Assembly (NCBI RefSeq): GCF_014698475.1
Contig: NZ_JACJTB010000003.1
Coordinates: forward strand, 124,001-188,000
Direction: 5' to 3'
Length of the DNA: 64,000 bases
Source of the DNA: Nostoc spongiaeforme FACHB-130
Lineage (GTDB): Bacteria > Cyanobacteriota > Cyanobacteriia > Cyanobacteriales > Nostocaceae
Shown: piece by piece, positions 52,775 to 62,109 of the stretch
Numbering within the stretch: the first letter of the stretch is position 1
Layout: each line of letters begins with the position of its first letter
Made by a program: the position numbers and the translations under genes
The notes under the pieces: generated by a model
Databases searched by the model: none
Told to the model about the DNA's origin: nothing
Seen by the model: only the letters and a program-made list of their open reading frames with translations

Positions 52775-54184
52775 TTATTGCCATTGCGAAATTTCCAACT
52801 TGATAGCTGATTCTGCACCAACAACATCTCGACCACGTTGCGGTAAGAGAATATCAGTACCTAAACTTAAATCAATATTTGGTTCTAAACTTTCAGAGTT
52901 CCAACAGTATTTTGCTTTGTATGTATTATCTTCGGCTGTGACATCCACAATTAAATAATCAGACCATAAAGGTAACTGGTCAATGTGGCTATCAAACAAC
53001 CAATCTCTTTCTTTTTTTGTAAAAGAATGCAGCGCCAAACGAATTGCATATCTACAGGTATTATCACTATGAACTGCATAGCGGGGAATTAAGAAAGCCG
53101 TAAACAAAGGTACAGGCTTATCTCGCATTAATTCCACCGTAATCGGACAATAACGGTCAATAGCTTGTTCATGTATGGGAGTAGGAAGACCACGCAAAGC
53201 CACCCGGACTTCCATTTGATAAAAAGTATTTTTGCTGTCAATTAATTCCACATTACTCAAGGACAGCTTAATCTTGATATCACCAAACAAAAATCTTTGG
53301 AGATTTTGATAAGCTTCTTCGGAATTGACCATTCCATAACGGCCGCCATGAGTCCGATGAATATAAGCACGATGCGCCCCTCTGACGTAAGCTTTTTCTA
53401 TCTGTACTAAACCATCACTTTGCGGCCCCACAGCCTTTTGTGAAAAGCCAGCAGCATTTTCATAATCACGGGCATTTGTACCAATAATACAAAAAACTCT
53501 GTCTGGTGAAAAAGCATTATCTAGACTTTGAGTATCAAAATTTTGGGGTAATTCTGGCATTAATTTCACTTTTGGAGTGAAATATTCATACATTCTTTGT
53601 GGGCCAAAATCATCAGAATTATTCCATTTCAAAGTATCTCTGATACCTTCAATTAAACCGCCACCGACTTGAAAATAAATTCCCCCATGTGGTGTACCAT
53701 ACGTAAATAATTTATCAATATGGTCTTCAGCTTGTTCACCATGATCTGGATAAATTTTCTGAATTAAACTCCGACAGACCAGACCACCCATTGAATGAGC
53801 AATTAAATAAACTTTGTTTGCGCTGCTTTCTTTTTTAACAACATTAATTAAATCTCGTAAACCCTCAGCAATTTCCTCCATTTCTAGCCTGACGGTTTTT
53901 TCTTCACCAAAACTCGGTGAAGTCATATCATAAAATCGATAAATCCAAATTGTTTTGATATTACTGCTTAATTGCTTATTATCAAACACAGGACGATAGC
54001 CGTGGTCAGTCATCAAACGCAATAAGGGACTCTCAAAAAAGAACTTTTCTGGCGTACCTTTTTCTCCCACACGAATATGGGTTGAACCACTATTAAACCC
54101 GTAAAATGGATCATTCACAGTTTGATCAACATCTTTATCTGTACCTGCATAGCCACGCACATAAATAATTGGTAAATACTGCAT
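52775..54184 (-). CDS. Alpha/beta hydrolase, lipase-like
   Basis: A 469-residue protein. The N-terminal half is an alpha/beta hydrolase: oxyanion region YVRGYAGTD (8-16), nucleophile elbow AHSMGGLVC (Ser131), then FTYGTPHGG, as in PGAP1/lipase-type esterases. A histidine for the triad may be in GAHRAYIHRTHGG. The C-terminal 170 residues form an extra beta-rich domain (LSLSNVELIDSKNTFYQMEV). No signal peptide, so cytoplasmic. Ggaggagataa gives an excellent ribosome site. It sits between the di-heme cytochrome and SDR genes and may release fatty acids for the lipoxygenase; that link is inference. Confidence 0.88.
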   Translation of the reverse strand: MQYLPIIYVRGYAGTDKDVDQTVNDPFYGFNSGSTHIRVGEKGTPEKFFFESPLLRLMTDHGYRPVFDNKQLSSNIKTIWIYRFYDMTSPSFGEEKTVRLEMEEIAEGLRDLINVVKKESSANKVYLIAHSMGGLVCRSLIQKIYPDHGEQAEDHIDKLFTYGTPHGGIYFQVGGGLIEGIRDTLKWNNSDDFGPQRMYEYFTPKVKLMPELPQNFDTQSLDNAFSPDRVFCIIGTNARDYENAAGFSQKAVGPQSDGLVQIEKAYVRGAHRAYIHRTHGGRYGMVNSEEAYQNLQRFLFGDIKIKLSLSNVELIDSKNTFYQMEVRVALRGLPTPIHEQAIDRYCPITVELMRDKPVPLFTAFLIPRYAVHSDNTCRYAIRLALHSFTKKERDWLFDSHIDQLPLWSDYLIVDVTAEDNTYKAKYCWNSESLEPNIDLSLGTDILLPQRGRDVVGAESAIKLEISQWQ

Positions 54185-54327
54185 TTATCTCCTCCATATT
54201 TATGATTTATTGTTGGTCATTTGTTTATATAGGAATCATTTATTTTTGATTCTTGTTCCAAATATTTATCGTTCCTAAGTACAACTTAGGAACGAATAGT
54301 TAAATGATCAGCATTCTAACGAGTTGT

Positions 54328-56328
54328 TTAGAAAGTTTTCACAAACTCGATGAGTGCTTTTTTGTCTTCATCAGATAAATTGGAACCAAAAGTATGACCT
54401 CTGTCTTCAATGAAGTCAGGAGATTTATTCGCTCTCAATAATACGCGGGCGAGTTTACCTTTGATGCCACCTCCTGGTCTTAAGTCTTGGAATAAGTTAC
54501 CCAAATTGAGAGAAGTAATTGCTTCTCTCATATTGACATTTGCCAACAAGTTGACAGGCGTACCTTTAGGTACAGGTAAACGCAATCTCGGATTTGGATC
54601 TCCTGGGGGTAAATCTAATTTAGTTTTGCGGTCAGTTCTGCTGATAATGTTTTCCCGTTTTTCTGGCCACAGCAGTTTTTCCATCGCATCGTTATAGGCT
54701 TCTATCCGACCTTTCACAGAAGGATCTTCGTTATAAAAACCTAAAGTGTTGTTATGGAGAAATGGTGCGGTTGCCCAAATACTAATGAGTGAAGGTGTGC
54801 GGTAATATCCTAAGCCACCTGCTGGTATTTGGAAATTAATTGGTTTGGCTTGATCGAAGGGATTAGACAGCGTTAATTGACCAGGAGAAGGAAGTTCTTT
54901 ATAAGTTTTAGAAGAGAACTGATCCCAAATATGGCCTTTAGTCGCGTTGGTTCCTAAAGCACGGGAAATGTTAGTACCAAGCAGTGTGACTGGGTAGCGT
55001 TGGTCATCCGATAAAAAGTTGTGGTCGAGGAAATTGCTACTGAGTACTGATTCTTCGTACCATTTTTTCGCTTGTTCGGAGTCAGCAGCAATTTCAGCAG
55101 GTGGCTTTTTACTGGAGTGACAAGATGCACAGGTATCAGCAAAAACTATTTTGCCGCGTTCGAGAACCTTTTCATCTTTGGTTAAGAAAGCGTCACCACC
55201 GGGTGCATCTTTGAGGTGCATCGGTTTGATAGTTTTGAGGAATGCTTCTGCATCAGCCATCCGTGCTTCTGTTTGTCTCCAGCCTTCACAATCCTTTCTA
55301 GCTTTTTCAATATCAAAAGGACGTTGGGGAGTTCGGCCTAGCATAGCTTCGTGCAGTGTTAACCAATAGTCACCACACATCCCAATGTTGACATACACAC
55401 GCAAAGAAGCTGTAGCTACACCTGTGGAGTCTGCACCATCTTTGAGAATGTGATTAACATTTTTAGTGGAACCATCATTCATCACTTCGGGATAGGTGGG
55501 GCGATCGCCTAAATTAAAAATGGCATTAATCGCATTTGGATTATTAATATGATCTGTAGCAATTCTTGAGGTGTCAGATGTGCCGGGACGTTGTGCCATC
55601 AAAACTTGCTTGATAAAACTATCATCCCTGAGCTTGAGCGAAAATAATGCAGCTTCCTTAATGTATTGATTACCCAAAGCTGGAACGAGATTTTCCCATT
55701 GGGGATGTTCTTTGTCTTTGGGCGGGTTGAGTGGGTCTAAAGCAACGTGACAAATAGCACAAGACTGTCCAATTAGATATGGAGGCTCAATTGATACATC
55801 CTTGACGTATTTTTTAGCATCCCATTTTGCTGGTTCAAACTTGGGGTTGGGGAACTTGCGTAACCCAATCACACCAGTAGACAGAGGGTCTTTACACTTA
55901 TCCAACAACAACCCATATTCATCTGGTTCTGTGGCTTTTTCACATCCGGGATCGTTGATTGCACCAAATAGTTTCAAACGCTCGTCATGGTACTTCGAGT
56001 CAATTAGTTGGAGTAAGTCAACATTGCCATGAGTCCGCTTGGCAATATCCCGATAGTATTCGCCATTACCACCAGTCCATAAGTACCAAGTACAACGGCC
56101 TCTTTTTTCAGAGTCGGTGAGATTTTCTTTAGTATATGGCGGGAGATATCCGATACCATCGCAGTTATCAGCATAACCCGCATCATTATACTCTTTAGAG
56201 ATAGGAGCAGGTGTTTCACCATACTCACCAGCTAAAGCTGTTGGGGTGCTGTACCAACCGCAAATTATAATTGCGATCGCCGCCAAAACTACCAAACAGC
56301 CCTTCCACAGTAGGCGTATTTTGTTCAT
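54328..56328 (-). CDS. Di-heme cytochrome c of the RoxA / fatty-acid dioxygenase size class
   Basis: A 666-residue exported protein. An N-terminal signal (LLWKGCLVVLAAIAIIICG) ends near TALAG. Haem motifs are CAICH (190) and CASCH (400). The C-terminal domain has TAPFLHNNTLGFY, similar to the LHN/LHD loop of MauG/CcpA relatives. Size and haem arrangement agree with the di-heme oxygenases RoxA of Xanthomonas and the 10S-dioxygenase and diol synthase of Pseudomonas aeruginosa, which act on rubber and fatty acids. It is clearly different from the two shorter cytochromes nearby. ATG 56328 is preceded by agagag. It heads the minus arm of the divergent cluster. Confidence 0.85.
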   Translation of the reverse strand: MNKIRLLWKGCLVVLAAIAIIICGWYSTPTALAGEYGETPAPISKEYNDAGYADNCDGIGYLPPYTKENLTDSEKRGRCTWYLWTGGNGEYYRDIAKRTHGNVDLLQLIDSKYHDERLKLFGAINDPGCEKATEPDEYGLLLDKCKDPLSTGVIGLRKFPNPKFEPAKWDAKKYVKDVSIEPPYLIGQSCAICHVALDPLNPPKDKEHPQWENLVPALGNQYIKEAALFSLKLRDDSFIKQVLMAQRPGTSDTSRIATDHINNPNAINAIFNLGDRPTYPEVMNDGSTKNVNHILKDGADSTGVATASLRVYVNIGMCGDYWLTLHEAMLGRTPQRPFDIEKARKDCEGWRQTEARMADAEAFLKTIKPMHLKDAPGGDAFLTKDEKVLERGKIVFADTCASCHSSKKPPAEIAADSEQAKKWYEESVLSSNFLDHNFLSDDQRYPVTLLGTNISRALGTNATKGHIWDQFSSKTYKELPSPGQLTLSNPFDQAKPINFQIPAGGLGYYRTPSLISIWATAPFLHNNTLGFYNEDPSVKGRIEAYNDAMEKLLWPEKRENIISRTDRKTKLDLPPGDPNPRLRLPVPKGTPVNLLANVNMREAITSLNLGNLFQDLRPGGGIKGKLARVLLRANKSPDFIEDRGHTFGSNLSDEDKKALIEFVKTF

Positions 56329-56968
56329 ACAACTCTCTATGAGTAACACCTAAACCTAATCAGGTGCATATTAATAACAAAGCTTCACCATTAATTCGCC
56401 AATTTCCTGATTTATCCTTCAGATATTTTTGGCAAATGGCAAATAAAGAATATTGCACCTTAATTTTAGGCACGGTCATATATGAAGTTACTACACAAGT
56501 TAGCTAAACGTCACTAAAAAAACCGCTATTTTGTCAACTGATTTATTTAAAAAATGTAAATTTATCATGGCATCATAAATATCATTTGTTATCGTGTAAG
56601 CGAGATTTTAGACTAGGTTAATTTTGTAACAAATTATATTTGGGAGAGTGTATTAATGTTGCGTTAACCTTAGCATCAAAAACAGGATTTCTTAAGATTT
56701 GTTTTGTTGAGGATGCTAGTTTTACTCAATCATAAAAAATTCTGATTTAATTGCTTAACCTTTAACTGGTAAGCCTTTAGTTGAATATTTGGGTAGAAAA
56801 CTAAGTAACCAAAACTTAATCTTTGTCCTCACATCCGAAAAACTCAATCTTGAACTTGTAAGTATTCCAAACAAAGCCCCAGAGGATCTATCAATGGTAG
56901 TGATCTGGGTAGTTTTTGATTACGTAATAATTTTAATACTTGATTCTATTGCAGACAGGGGGGAGAGT
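56329..56968. promoter_or_regulatory. Divergent intergenic region of the lipoxygenase/cytochrome cluster
   Basis: 640 bp without a gene between the minus-strand cytochrome and the plus-strand reductase. It must hold both promoters. It is AT-rich with no clear palindromic operator. An in-frame upstream extension of the reductase from 56789 has poor coding character and is rejected; ggggggagagt before 56969 fixes the start. Confidence 0.55.
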
Positions 56969-58387
56969 ATGGAAAATGATATTATCTTTAAGCCATTGCA
57001 ATTTCGGAATCTCACAGTCAAGAACCGGATTTTTCGCTCCAGTATATCCGGTAGATGGGATAACTACGATGGTTCAGGTACTCAAGCCAGGATTAACTGG
57101 GAAGAAAAATTTGCCAGTGGTGGAGTTGGCGCGATTATTACTTCATTTGTACCTGTAGCAATTCGCGGCCGGATTATGCCTAACTATGCCACAATTCACT
57201 GCGATGACAGAATTCCTTTTTGGCGCAAAGTAGGTGAAAAAGTTCATGAATACGACTGTAAATTAATTTTGCAACTCAGCCATTCAGGAAGACAGCAAGA
57301 CATTGGTGGTGTAGAAAACGATGATTTAAAGGCCTTAAGTTCTACCAGTCGTACTGAATCATTTCACGGCTTGCGCTGCCAAGCAATGACCTTGAAAGAA
57401 ATTAAAGAAACCATCCAAATGTTTGCTGATGGCGCAAGACGGGCGCGTTTAGCTGGTTTGGATGGTGTAGAATTACACAGTGCTAATGGTTATTTATTTA
57501 ACCAATTTCTGAGTTCCGGAATTAACGATCGCACCGACGAATATGGTGGTTCACTCGAAAATCGGGCGCGGTTTTTACTAGATGTAATTCGGGCAATTCG
57601 GCAAGAAGTTGGTAATGATTTCCATTTGCAATTTAAAATTAGTGCCATTGATTACAACGATGCTGTAATTCCTTGTGAAAAACCTGGAAATACTTTAGAA
57701 GAATCTGTACAGATTTGTAAATGGGCTGAAGCAGCCGGCGCTGATGCTGTTCATGTCTCTGTAGGAAGCTTATTCCCTCACCCACTTAACCCCATTGGTG
57801 ATTTTAACTTTGATATCATCACTAAAACTTATGACACAATGCTTTCCAGTGGGAATCAAACAATTCGCAACTACATCTTATTCCGTTACAAACTGCTACG
57901 GCCAATTTTCAAATTCTTATGGAATCGGGTGAAGAAACAAATTCCGCCGCCAGTATTTACTGGTGATTATGTCGCCGACGATGAAATGAGAAAACTATTA
58001 GCAGAAAACCAAGGCAGAAACTTACTTTCATCCCAAGCAATTAAACAAGCCGTGAATATTCCAGTTTTGTGTACTGGTGGTTTTCAACAAGGTTCATTTA
58101 TTCGTAAAGCCATTGAAGAAGGCTATTGTGACGGTGTAACAATTGCTCGACAGTTGATTGCTAATAACGATTTACCGAAACAATTGCAACAAGGCAAAGA
58201 CTTACCTGATAGACCATGTACCTACTGCAATAAATGTCTACTCAATGTCATTGAAAATCCCTTGGGTTGTTATGAACTCAGTCGCTTTGATAATGATTAT
58301 AAAGCGATGATGGCAGAAGTTATGTCAGTCTTTCATAGTGATGAGTCGGCAAAACGTGACGCAGAGGTTCCAGCATTACATATTTAA
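56969..58387 (+). CDS. Old yellow enzyme-family NAD(P)H:flavin oxidoreductase
   Basis: A 472-residue FMN enzyme with an OYE TIM barrel: IIFKPLQFRNLTVKNRIFRS at the start, LQLSHSGRQ, the substrate motif GVELHSANGYLFNQFLS, RTDEYGGSLENRARF and VLCTGGF. A Cys cluster (Cys417, 420, 423, 434 in CTYCNKC and GC) resembles the iron-sulfur ligands of dienoyl-CoA reductase-type enzymes, but the usual C-terminal FAD/NAD domains are missing and the chain ends soon after. Enone reduction, as in plant OPR, is the likely chemistry. ATG 56969 has a strong ribosome site (ggggggagag). First gene of the plus arm. Confidence 0.93.
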   Translation: MENDIIFKPLQFRNLTVKNRIFRSSISGRWDNYDGSGTQARINWEEKFASGGVGAIITSFVPVAIRGRIMPNYATIHCDDRIPFWRKVGEKVHEYDCKLILQLSHSGRQQDIGGVENDDLKALSSTSRTESFHGLRCQAMTLKEIKETIQMFADGARRARLAGLDGVELHSANGYLFNQFLSSGINDRTDEYGGSLENRARFLLDVIRAIRQEVGNDFHLQFKISAIDYNDAVIPCEKPGNTLEESVQICKWAEAAGADAVHVSVGSLFPHPLNPIGDFNFDIITKTYDTMLSSGNQTIRNYILFRYKLLRPIFKFLWNRVKKQIPPPVFTGDYVADDEMRKLLAENQGRNLLSSQAIKQAVNIPVLCTGGFQQGSFIRKAIEEGYCDGVTIARQLIANNDLPKQLQQGKDLPDRPCTYCNKCLLNVIENPLGCYELSRFDNDYKAMMAEVMSVFHSDESAKRDAEVPALHI

Positions 58388-58469
58388 TTTGTCATTTGTC
58401 ATTCAGATTTAATGCAGTGTGCAATTTATTTTTTAGAGAAAGTTGCACACAACACAAATTTATAAATGA

Positions 58470-58571
58470 CCATTGACTCTTCGGGTGACGCTCCTGTGTC
58501 GCTAACGCTGCGCTAACACCAGTGAGGGAGTCGGGAAACCCGCCCAACGCACTGGTAAACCATTGACTCTT
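58470..58571. repeat. Palindromic insert flanked by a 12-bp direct repeat
   Basis: ccattgactctt occurs at 58470-58481 and again at 58560-58571. Between them are 78 bp rich in inverted repeats (ctaacgctgcgctaacacca, then gggagtcgggaaacccgccc). It looks like a small palindromic element inserted into a tandem repeat. Upstream, gtgtgcaa at 58417 pairs with ttgcacac at 58443 and could end transcription of the reductase gene. Confidence 0.65.
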
Positions 58572-58598
58572 GACTATTAACCAGAGAGTGATTTTGTC

Positions 58599-60071
58599 AT
58601 GACTCAAACAAGCCCTACACTAGTTCCCACCGTCGTTAAGGGAACGAAGGCGGTTTTTAAGTGGATTGTGGCTGCAATTGTGGGAGTGGTTGCAGTAGTT
58701 GTATTTTTAATTTGGCCTGTTATATCTAACTCCCCAGTTGATTATGCTGATATCGAAGAGCATTTTAAGTATGGTTCCATTGGTAGTGAGGCGGTCAATG
58801 GAGTACCTTACTGGATATGGAAAGTTCTGCCAGCATTATTTCCTGATAAATTGCCCGATAAAGGTTACACTTCCTTGGGATTTATTCAAGAAAAGGGAAA
58901 AGATTTACCCATTGGGTTTTCACAACGGCGAGTTTTTATTAACCGTGTTGGCTTGAATTGTGCGGTTTGCCATACAGGAACAATGCGTGATACACCAAAT
59001 AGCGATCGCCAAATTATCACAGCTATGCCTGCTAATGTCGTCAACTTGCAGGGATATATTAAATTTTTATCAGATATAGCGATCGATTCGCGCTTTACTG
59101 CCAACCGGATGCTACCAGAAATTGAAAAAATCAGTGGTGGTTTGAACCCAATAGAAAAACTAGTTTATCGGTTTATTGCCATTCCCCAAACCCGCGACGC
59201 ACTAATTAATCAAAGAAGCCGACTTTCTTTTGTTTATGATCAACCAGATTGGGGGCCGGGTAGAGTCGATACATTTAATCCTTATAAAGCAATTCAATTT
59301 CATTTCCCAATGGATAAATTGCGTGAGGATGAATTAATCGGTACATCAGATTTCCCCTCAGTTTGGAATCAAAAACAGCGCAAAGACATGGAATTACACT
59401 GGGATGGGAATAACAGTTCTGTTGATGAACGTAACAAAAGTGCAGCTTTAGGTGCAGGCGTTACACCCACCACAATTGATTTAGATAGAATTCAACGAGT
59501 TGCTGATTGGTTGTGGACATTACCAGAACCCAAATATCCCTATCCAGTTAATCAAACTGTAGCCGCTACCGGAAAACAACTGTTTGCAAATAATTGCGCT
59601 AGTTGTCATGCCTTGGGCGGAAAATATGTAGGTAAAGTTGTACCAATTCAAGAAATTGGTACAGACCCCCATCGCCTAAATTCCTTTACCTACGAAACTT
59701 TATCTAACCAAAATACTTTGTATGCAGGTTATCCTTGGCGGTTTAATAATTTCCGTAAAACGAATGGCTATGCTAATTCACCTCTAGATGGTATTTGGTT
59801 ACGCGGCCCTTATTTACATAATGGTTCAGTTCCGACTTTGCGAGATTTACTAGAAAAACCAGAGAATCGACCCAAAGAATTTTATCGGGGCTACGACGTA
59901 ATTGATCGGGAAAAAGTTGGGTTTGTGTCAACTGTTGCCCAAGAAAACGGCAAGAAATATTTTAAATTTGATACGACTAAACCTGGAAACAGCAACGGCG
60001 GCCATGTATATGGAACTGAACTCTCACCAGCAGAAAAAGATGCGTTGGTTGAATACATGAAGCAACTGTAA
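58599..60071 (+). CDS. Membrane-anchored di-heme cytochrome c (copy A)
   Basis: A 490-residue protein. One N-terminal membrane helix (FKWIVAAIVGVVAVVVFLIW, 20-39) anchors a periplasmic or lumenal domain with haem motifs CAVCH (121) and CASCH (333). The end has the motif RGPYLHNGSVPTLRDLL followed by RPKEFYRGYDVIDREKVGF, found in MauG/CcpA-type di-heme proteins. It is a clear paralogue of the protein at 60625: both share EEHFKYGSIG, PYWIWKVLP, FPDKLP and YTSLG. No strong ribosome site beyond agagagtga. The redox role may be peroxide or hydroperoxide processing; that is inference. Confidence 0.9.
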   Translation: MTQTSPTLVPTVVKGTKAVFKWIVAAIVGVVAVVVFLIWPVISNSPVDYADIEEHFKYGSIGSEAVNGVPYWIWKVLPALFPDKLPDKGYTSLGFIQEKGKDLPIGFSQRRVFINRVGLNCAVCHTGTMRDTPNSDRQIITAMPANVVNLQGYIKFLSDIAIDSRFTANRMLPEIEKISGGLNPIEKLVYRFIAIPQTRDALINQRSRLSFVYDQPDWGPGRVDTFNPYKAIQFHFPMDKLREDELIGTSDFPSVWNQKQRKDMELHWDGNNSSVDERNKSAALGAGVTPTTIDLDRIQRVADWLWTLPEPKYPYPVNQTVAATGKQLFANNCASCHALGGKYVGKVVPIQEIGTDPHRLNSFTYETLSNQNTLYAGYPWRFNNFRKTNGYANSPLDGIWLRGPYLHNGSVPTLRDLLEKPENRPKEFYRGYDVIDREKVGFVSTVAQENGKKYFKFDTTKPGNSNGGHVYGTELSPAEKDALVEYMKQL

Positions 60072-60166
60072 TTTTAGAAAGAATTCAGAAGTCAGAACAG
60101 TTAAATCTTATGCAGAAAATCATGCTGGTGGGAGGAGAGTTTTTACACGTTAATTAGGAGCAAAGA

Positions 60167-60598
60167 ATGAATACTTATGCAAAATGGTTTAGTCGTGTAA
60201 CTTGGCTGGGAATTATTGTAAATATGTTGTTTGTAATTCCCTCCTGCTTCTTTCCAGAGTTAATGTTGTGGTTTTTAAAGATGCACCAACCAGACCCAAT
60301 TATCTGGGTAAGGGCGGCGGGAATGCTGTTATTTATCATTAGTGCGTTTTACATTCCGGGCGCACTAGATCCTAATCGCTATCGGGCAACTGCTTGGATA
60401 TCAATATTCCCATCTAGAGCCTTTGGTTCAACATTTTTTATTTGTGCCGTGTTGTTTTTTGGGCAAGATAAAGGCTTTTTATCAATTGCCTTTGTAGACT
60501 TATTTTTTGGTGTAGTAGAAGCAATTTTCTTAACTCTAGCGACGCGGAGTGAAAATGCTGAGGCGATCGCCAAAGAACCAGCCAAACAATTCTCCTAA
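60167..60598 (+). CDS. Small four-helix membrane protein
   Basis: A 143-residue protein with hydrophobic segments at about 12-30 (WLGIIVNMLFVIPSCFF), 48-64, 80-98 and 100-122, and an acidic tail. Taggagcaaag gives a good ribosome site. It lies between the two paralogous di-heme cytochromes, 95 bp after the first and 26 bp before the second, so it is probably part of their complex. The shape recalls small subunits that hold electron carriers in the membrane, but I do not recognise it. Confidence 0.75.
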   Translation: MNTYAKWFSRVTWLGIIVNMLFVIPSCFFPELMLWFLKMHQPDPIIWVRAAGMLLFIISAFYIPGALDPNRYRATAWISIFPSRAFGSTFFICAVLFFGQDKGFLSIAFVDLFFGVVEAIFLTLATRSENAEAIAKEPAKQFS

Positions 60599-60624
60599 TT
60601 TCTACCAAGGAGCAATGTAATTTT

Positions 60625-62058
60625 ATGAAAATATTTAAAGAGAAATTAGGCAGGATTCTCGCCAGCATTGCTTTAGTTTTTGTTTTGTTAGTCGGGGGCG
60701 TAGGCTACATAGCCTGGTATCATTTATTTCGAGATGTGCCACTTACCTACGAATCACCAGAAGAACATTTTAAATATAGTTCCATTGGTACAGAACCAGC
60801 TCAAGGGATACCTTATTGGATTTGGTTAGTTTTACCACGCATCTTTCCTGATAAATTACCAGGGCCAGGCGGTTACACTTCTTTAGGGATTACTTGGGAA
60901 GAAGGCAAAGAAACCCCTGTTGGTTTTACGAAAAAAACCATTGGTTTTCCTCGTGTGGGAATTACTTGTGCAGTTTGTCACACAGCTACCTATAGAACCA
61001 GTCCCCTAGAAAAACCTCATATTTTTCCGGCTGGGCCTTCTAACAAATTCAACTCCCAAGCTTATGTACGCTTTTTAGGTGCAGCCGCCAGCGACCCCAG
61101 ATTTACCGCCGACTATATTTTGGATGAAATCAAGTACAATCATGAATTTTCTTGGATCGAAAACTTACTTTATCGGTTTTTGATTATTCCCCAAACTAAA
61201 AAAGCTCTGCTACAACAAAGCGCCGATTTTGCTTGGATGGATTCTCGTCCCGACTGGGGGCCTGGTCGAATTGACCCATTTAATCCGGTGAAATTCAACA
61301 CCTTAAAATTGCCCAAAGATGATACTATCGGTAACTCCGATATGATGCCAATTTGGAATCAGAAACTACACAAGGGATTTGCCTTACATTGGGATGGTTT
61401 AGAAACTTCTTTGAAAGAAACTGTGCAAACAGGCGCAATTGGTGATGGTGCAACTAAAGATTCTTTACCTGTTGCTGATTTGCAACGAGTAGAAGACTAT
61501 ATCACCGAACTCTCGCCACCTAAATATCCTTTCCCCGTGGATGAAAAATTATCTAATAAAGGGAGTCAAATTTTTGCTAACACCTGTGCATCTTGTCACG
61601 CCTTTGGTGGTGAAAGAACAGGTACAGTAATTCCGGTAGAAGAAGTGGGAACAGACCGCCATCGTTTAGATATGTGGACGCAGCAAGCCGCCGACACCTA
61701 CAATCACTTTGGTGATGGCTATCCTTGGGATTTCAGCCAATTACGGAAAACTGATGGCTATGTGGCTGTATCTTTAGATGGATTGTGGATTAGAGCGCCA
61801 TATTTACATAATGGTTCCGTCCCATCTCTGCAAGATTTGTTAGCAAAACCAGAGGATCGTCCCAAAACCTTTTATCGGGGTTACGATGTTTACGATTCGC
61901 AAAGAGTTGGCTTTATTTCCGAAGGAGAAGAAGCTAAACGTGTAGGTTTTAAATATGATACGACCGTTGCTGCCAATTCCAATCAGGGACATATTTATGG
62001 CACCGATTTGCCCAGTGACGATAAAAAAGCACTGATTGAATACTTAAAAACCTTGTAG
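60625..62058 (+). CDS. Membrane-anchored di-heme cytochrome c (copy B)
   Basis: A 477-residue paralogue of the 58599 protein with the same plan: an N-terminal helix (LASIALVFVLLVGGVGYIAW, 12-31), CAVCH (115) and CASCH (321), then IRAPYLHNGSVPSLQDLL and RPKTFYRGYDVYDSQRVGF. Aaggagcaatg provides the ribosome site. Duplication inside one operon suggests a heterodimer or stepwise reaction. Sequence alone does not show whether one acts as oxygenase and the other as electron donor. Confidence 0.9.
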   Translation: MKIFKEKLGRILASIALVFVLLVGGVGYIAWYHLFRDVPLTYESPEEHFKYSSIGTEPAQGIPYWIWLVLPRIFPDKLPGPGGYTSLGITWEEGKETPVGFTKKTIGFPRVGITCAVCHTATYRTSPLEKPHIFPAGPSNKFNSQAYVRFLGAAASDPRFTADYILDEIKYNHEFSWIENLLYRFLIIPQTKKALLQQSADFAWMDSRPDWGPGRIDPFNPVKFNTLKLPKDDTIGNSDMMPIWNQKLHKGFALHWDGLETSLKETVQTGAIGDGATKDSLPVADLQRVEDYITELSPPKYPFPVDEKLSNKGSQIFANTCASCHAFGGERTGTVIPVEEVGTDRHRLDMWTQQAADTYNHFGDGYPWDFSQLRKTDGYVAVSLDGLWIRAPYLHNGSVPSLQDLLAKPEDRPKTFYRGYDVYDSQRVGFISEGEEAKRVGFKYDTTVAANSNQGHIYGTDLPSDDKKALIEYLKTL

Positions 62059-62109
62059 ACCTAAGCAGTATCGTCGTTTCGATCAAACTTGCAGAAAAGG
62101 GGTGTTGAA

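Noticed and set aside
56789-56968. Upstream extension of the OYE reductase
   Set aside because: The strong ribosome site at 56958-56967 and the conserved start MENDIIFKP place the start at 56969.
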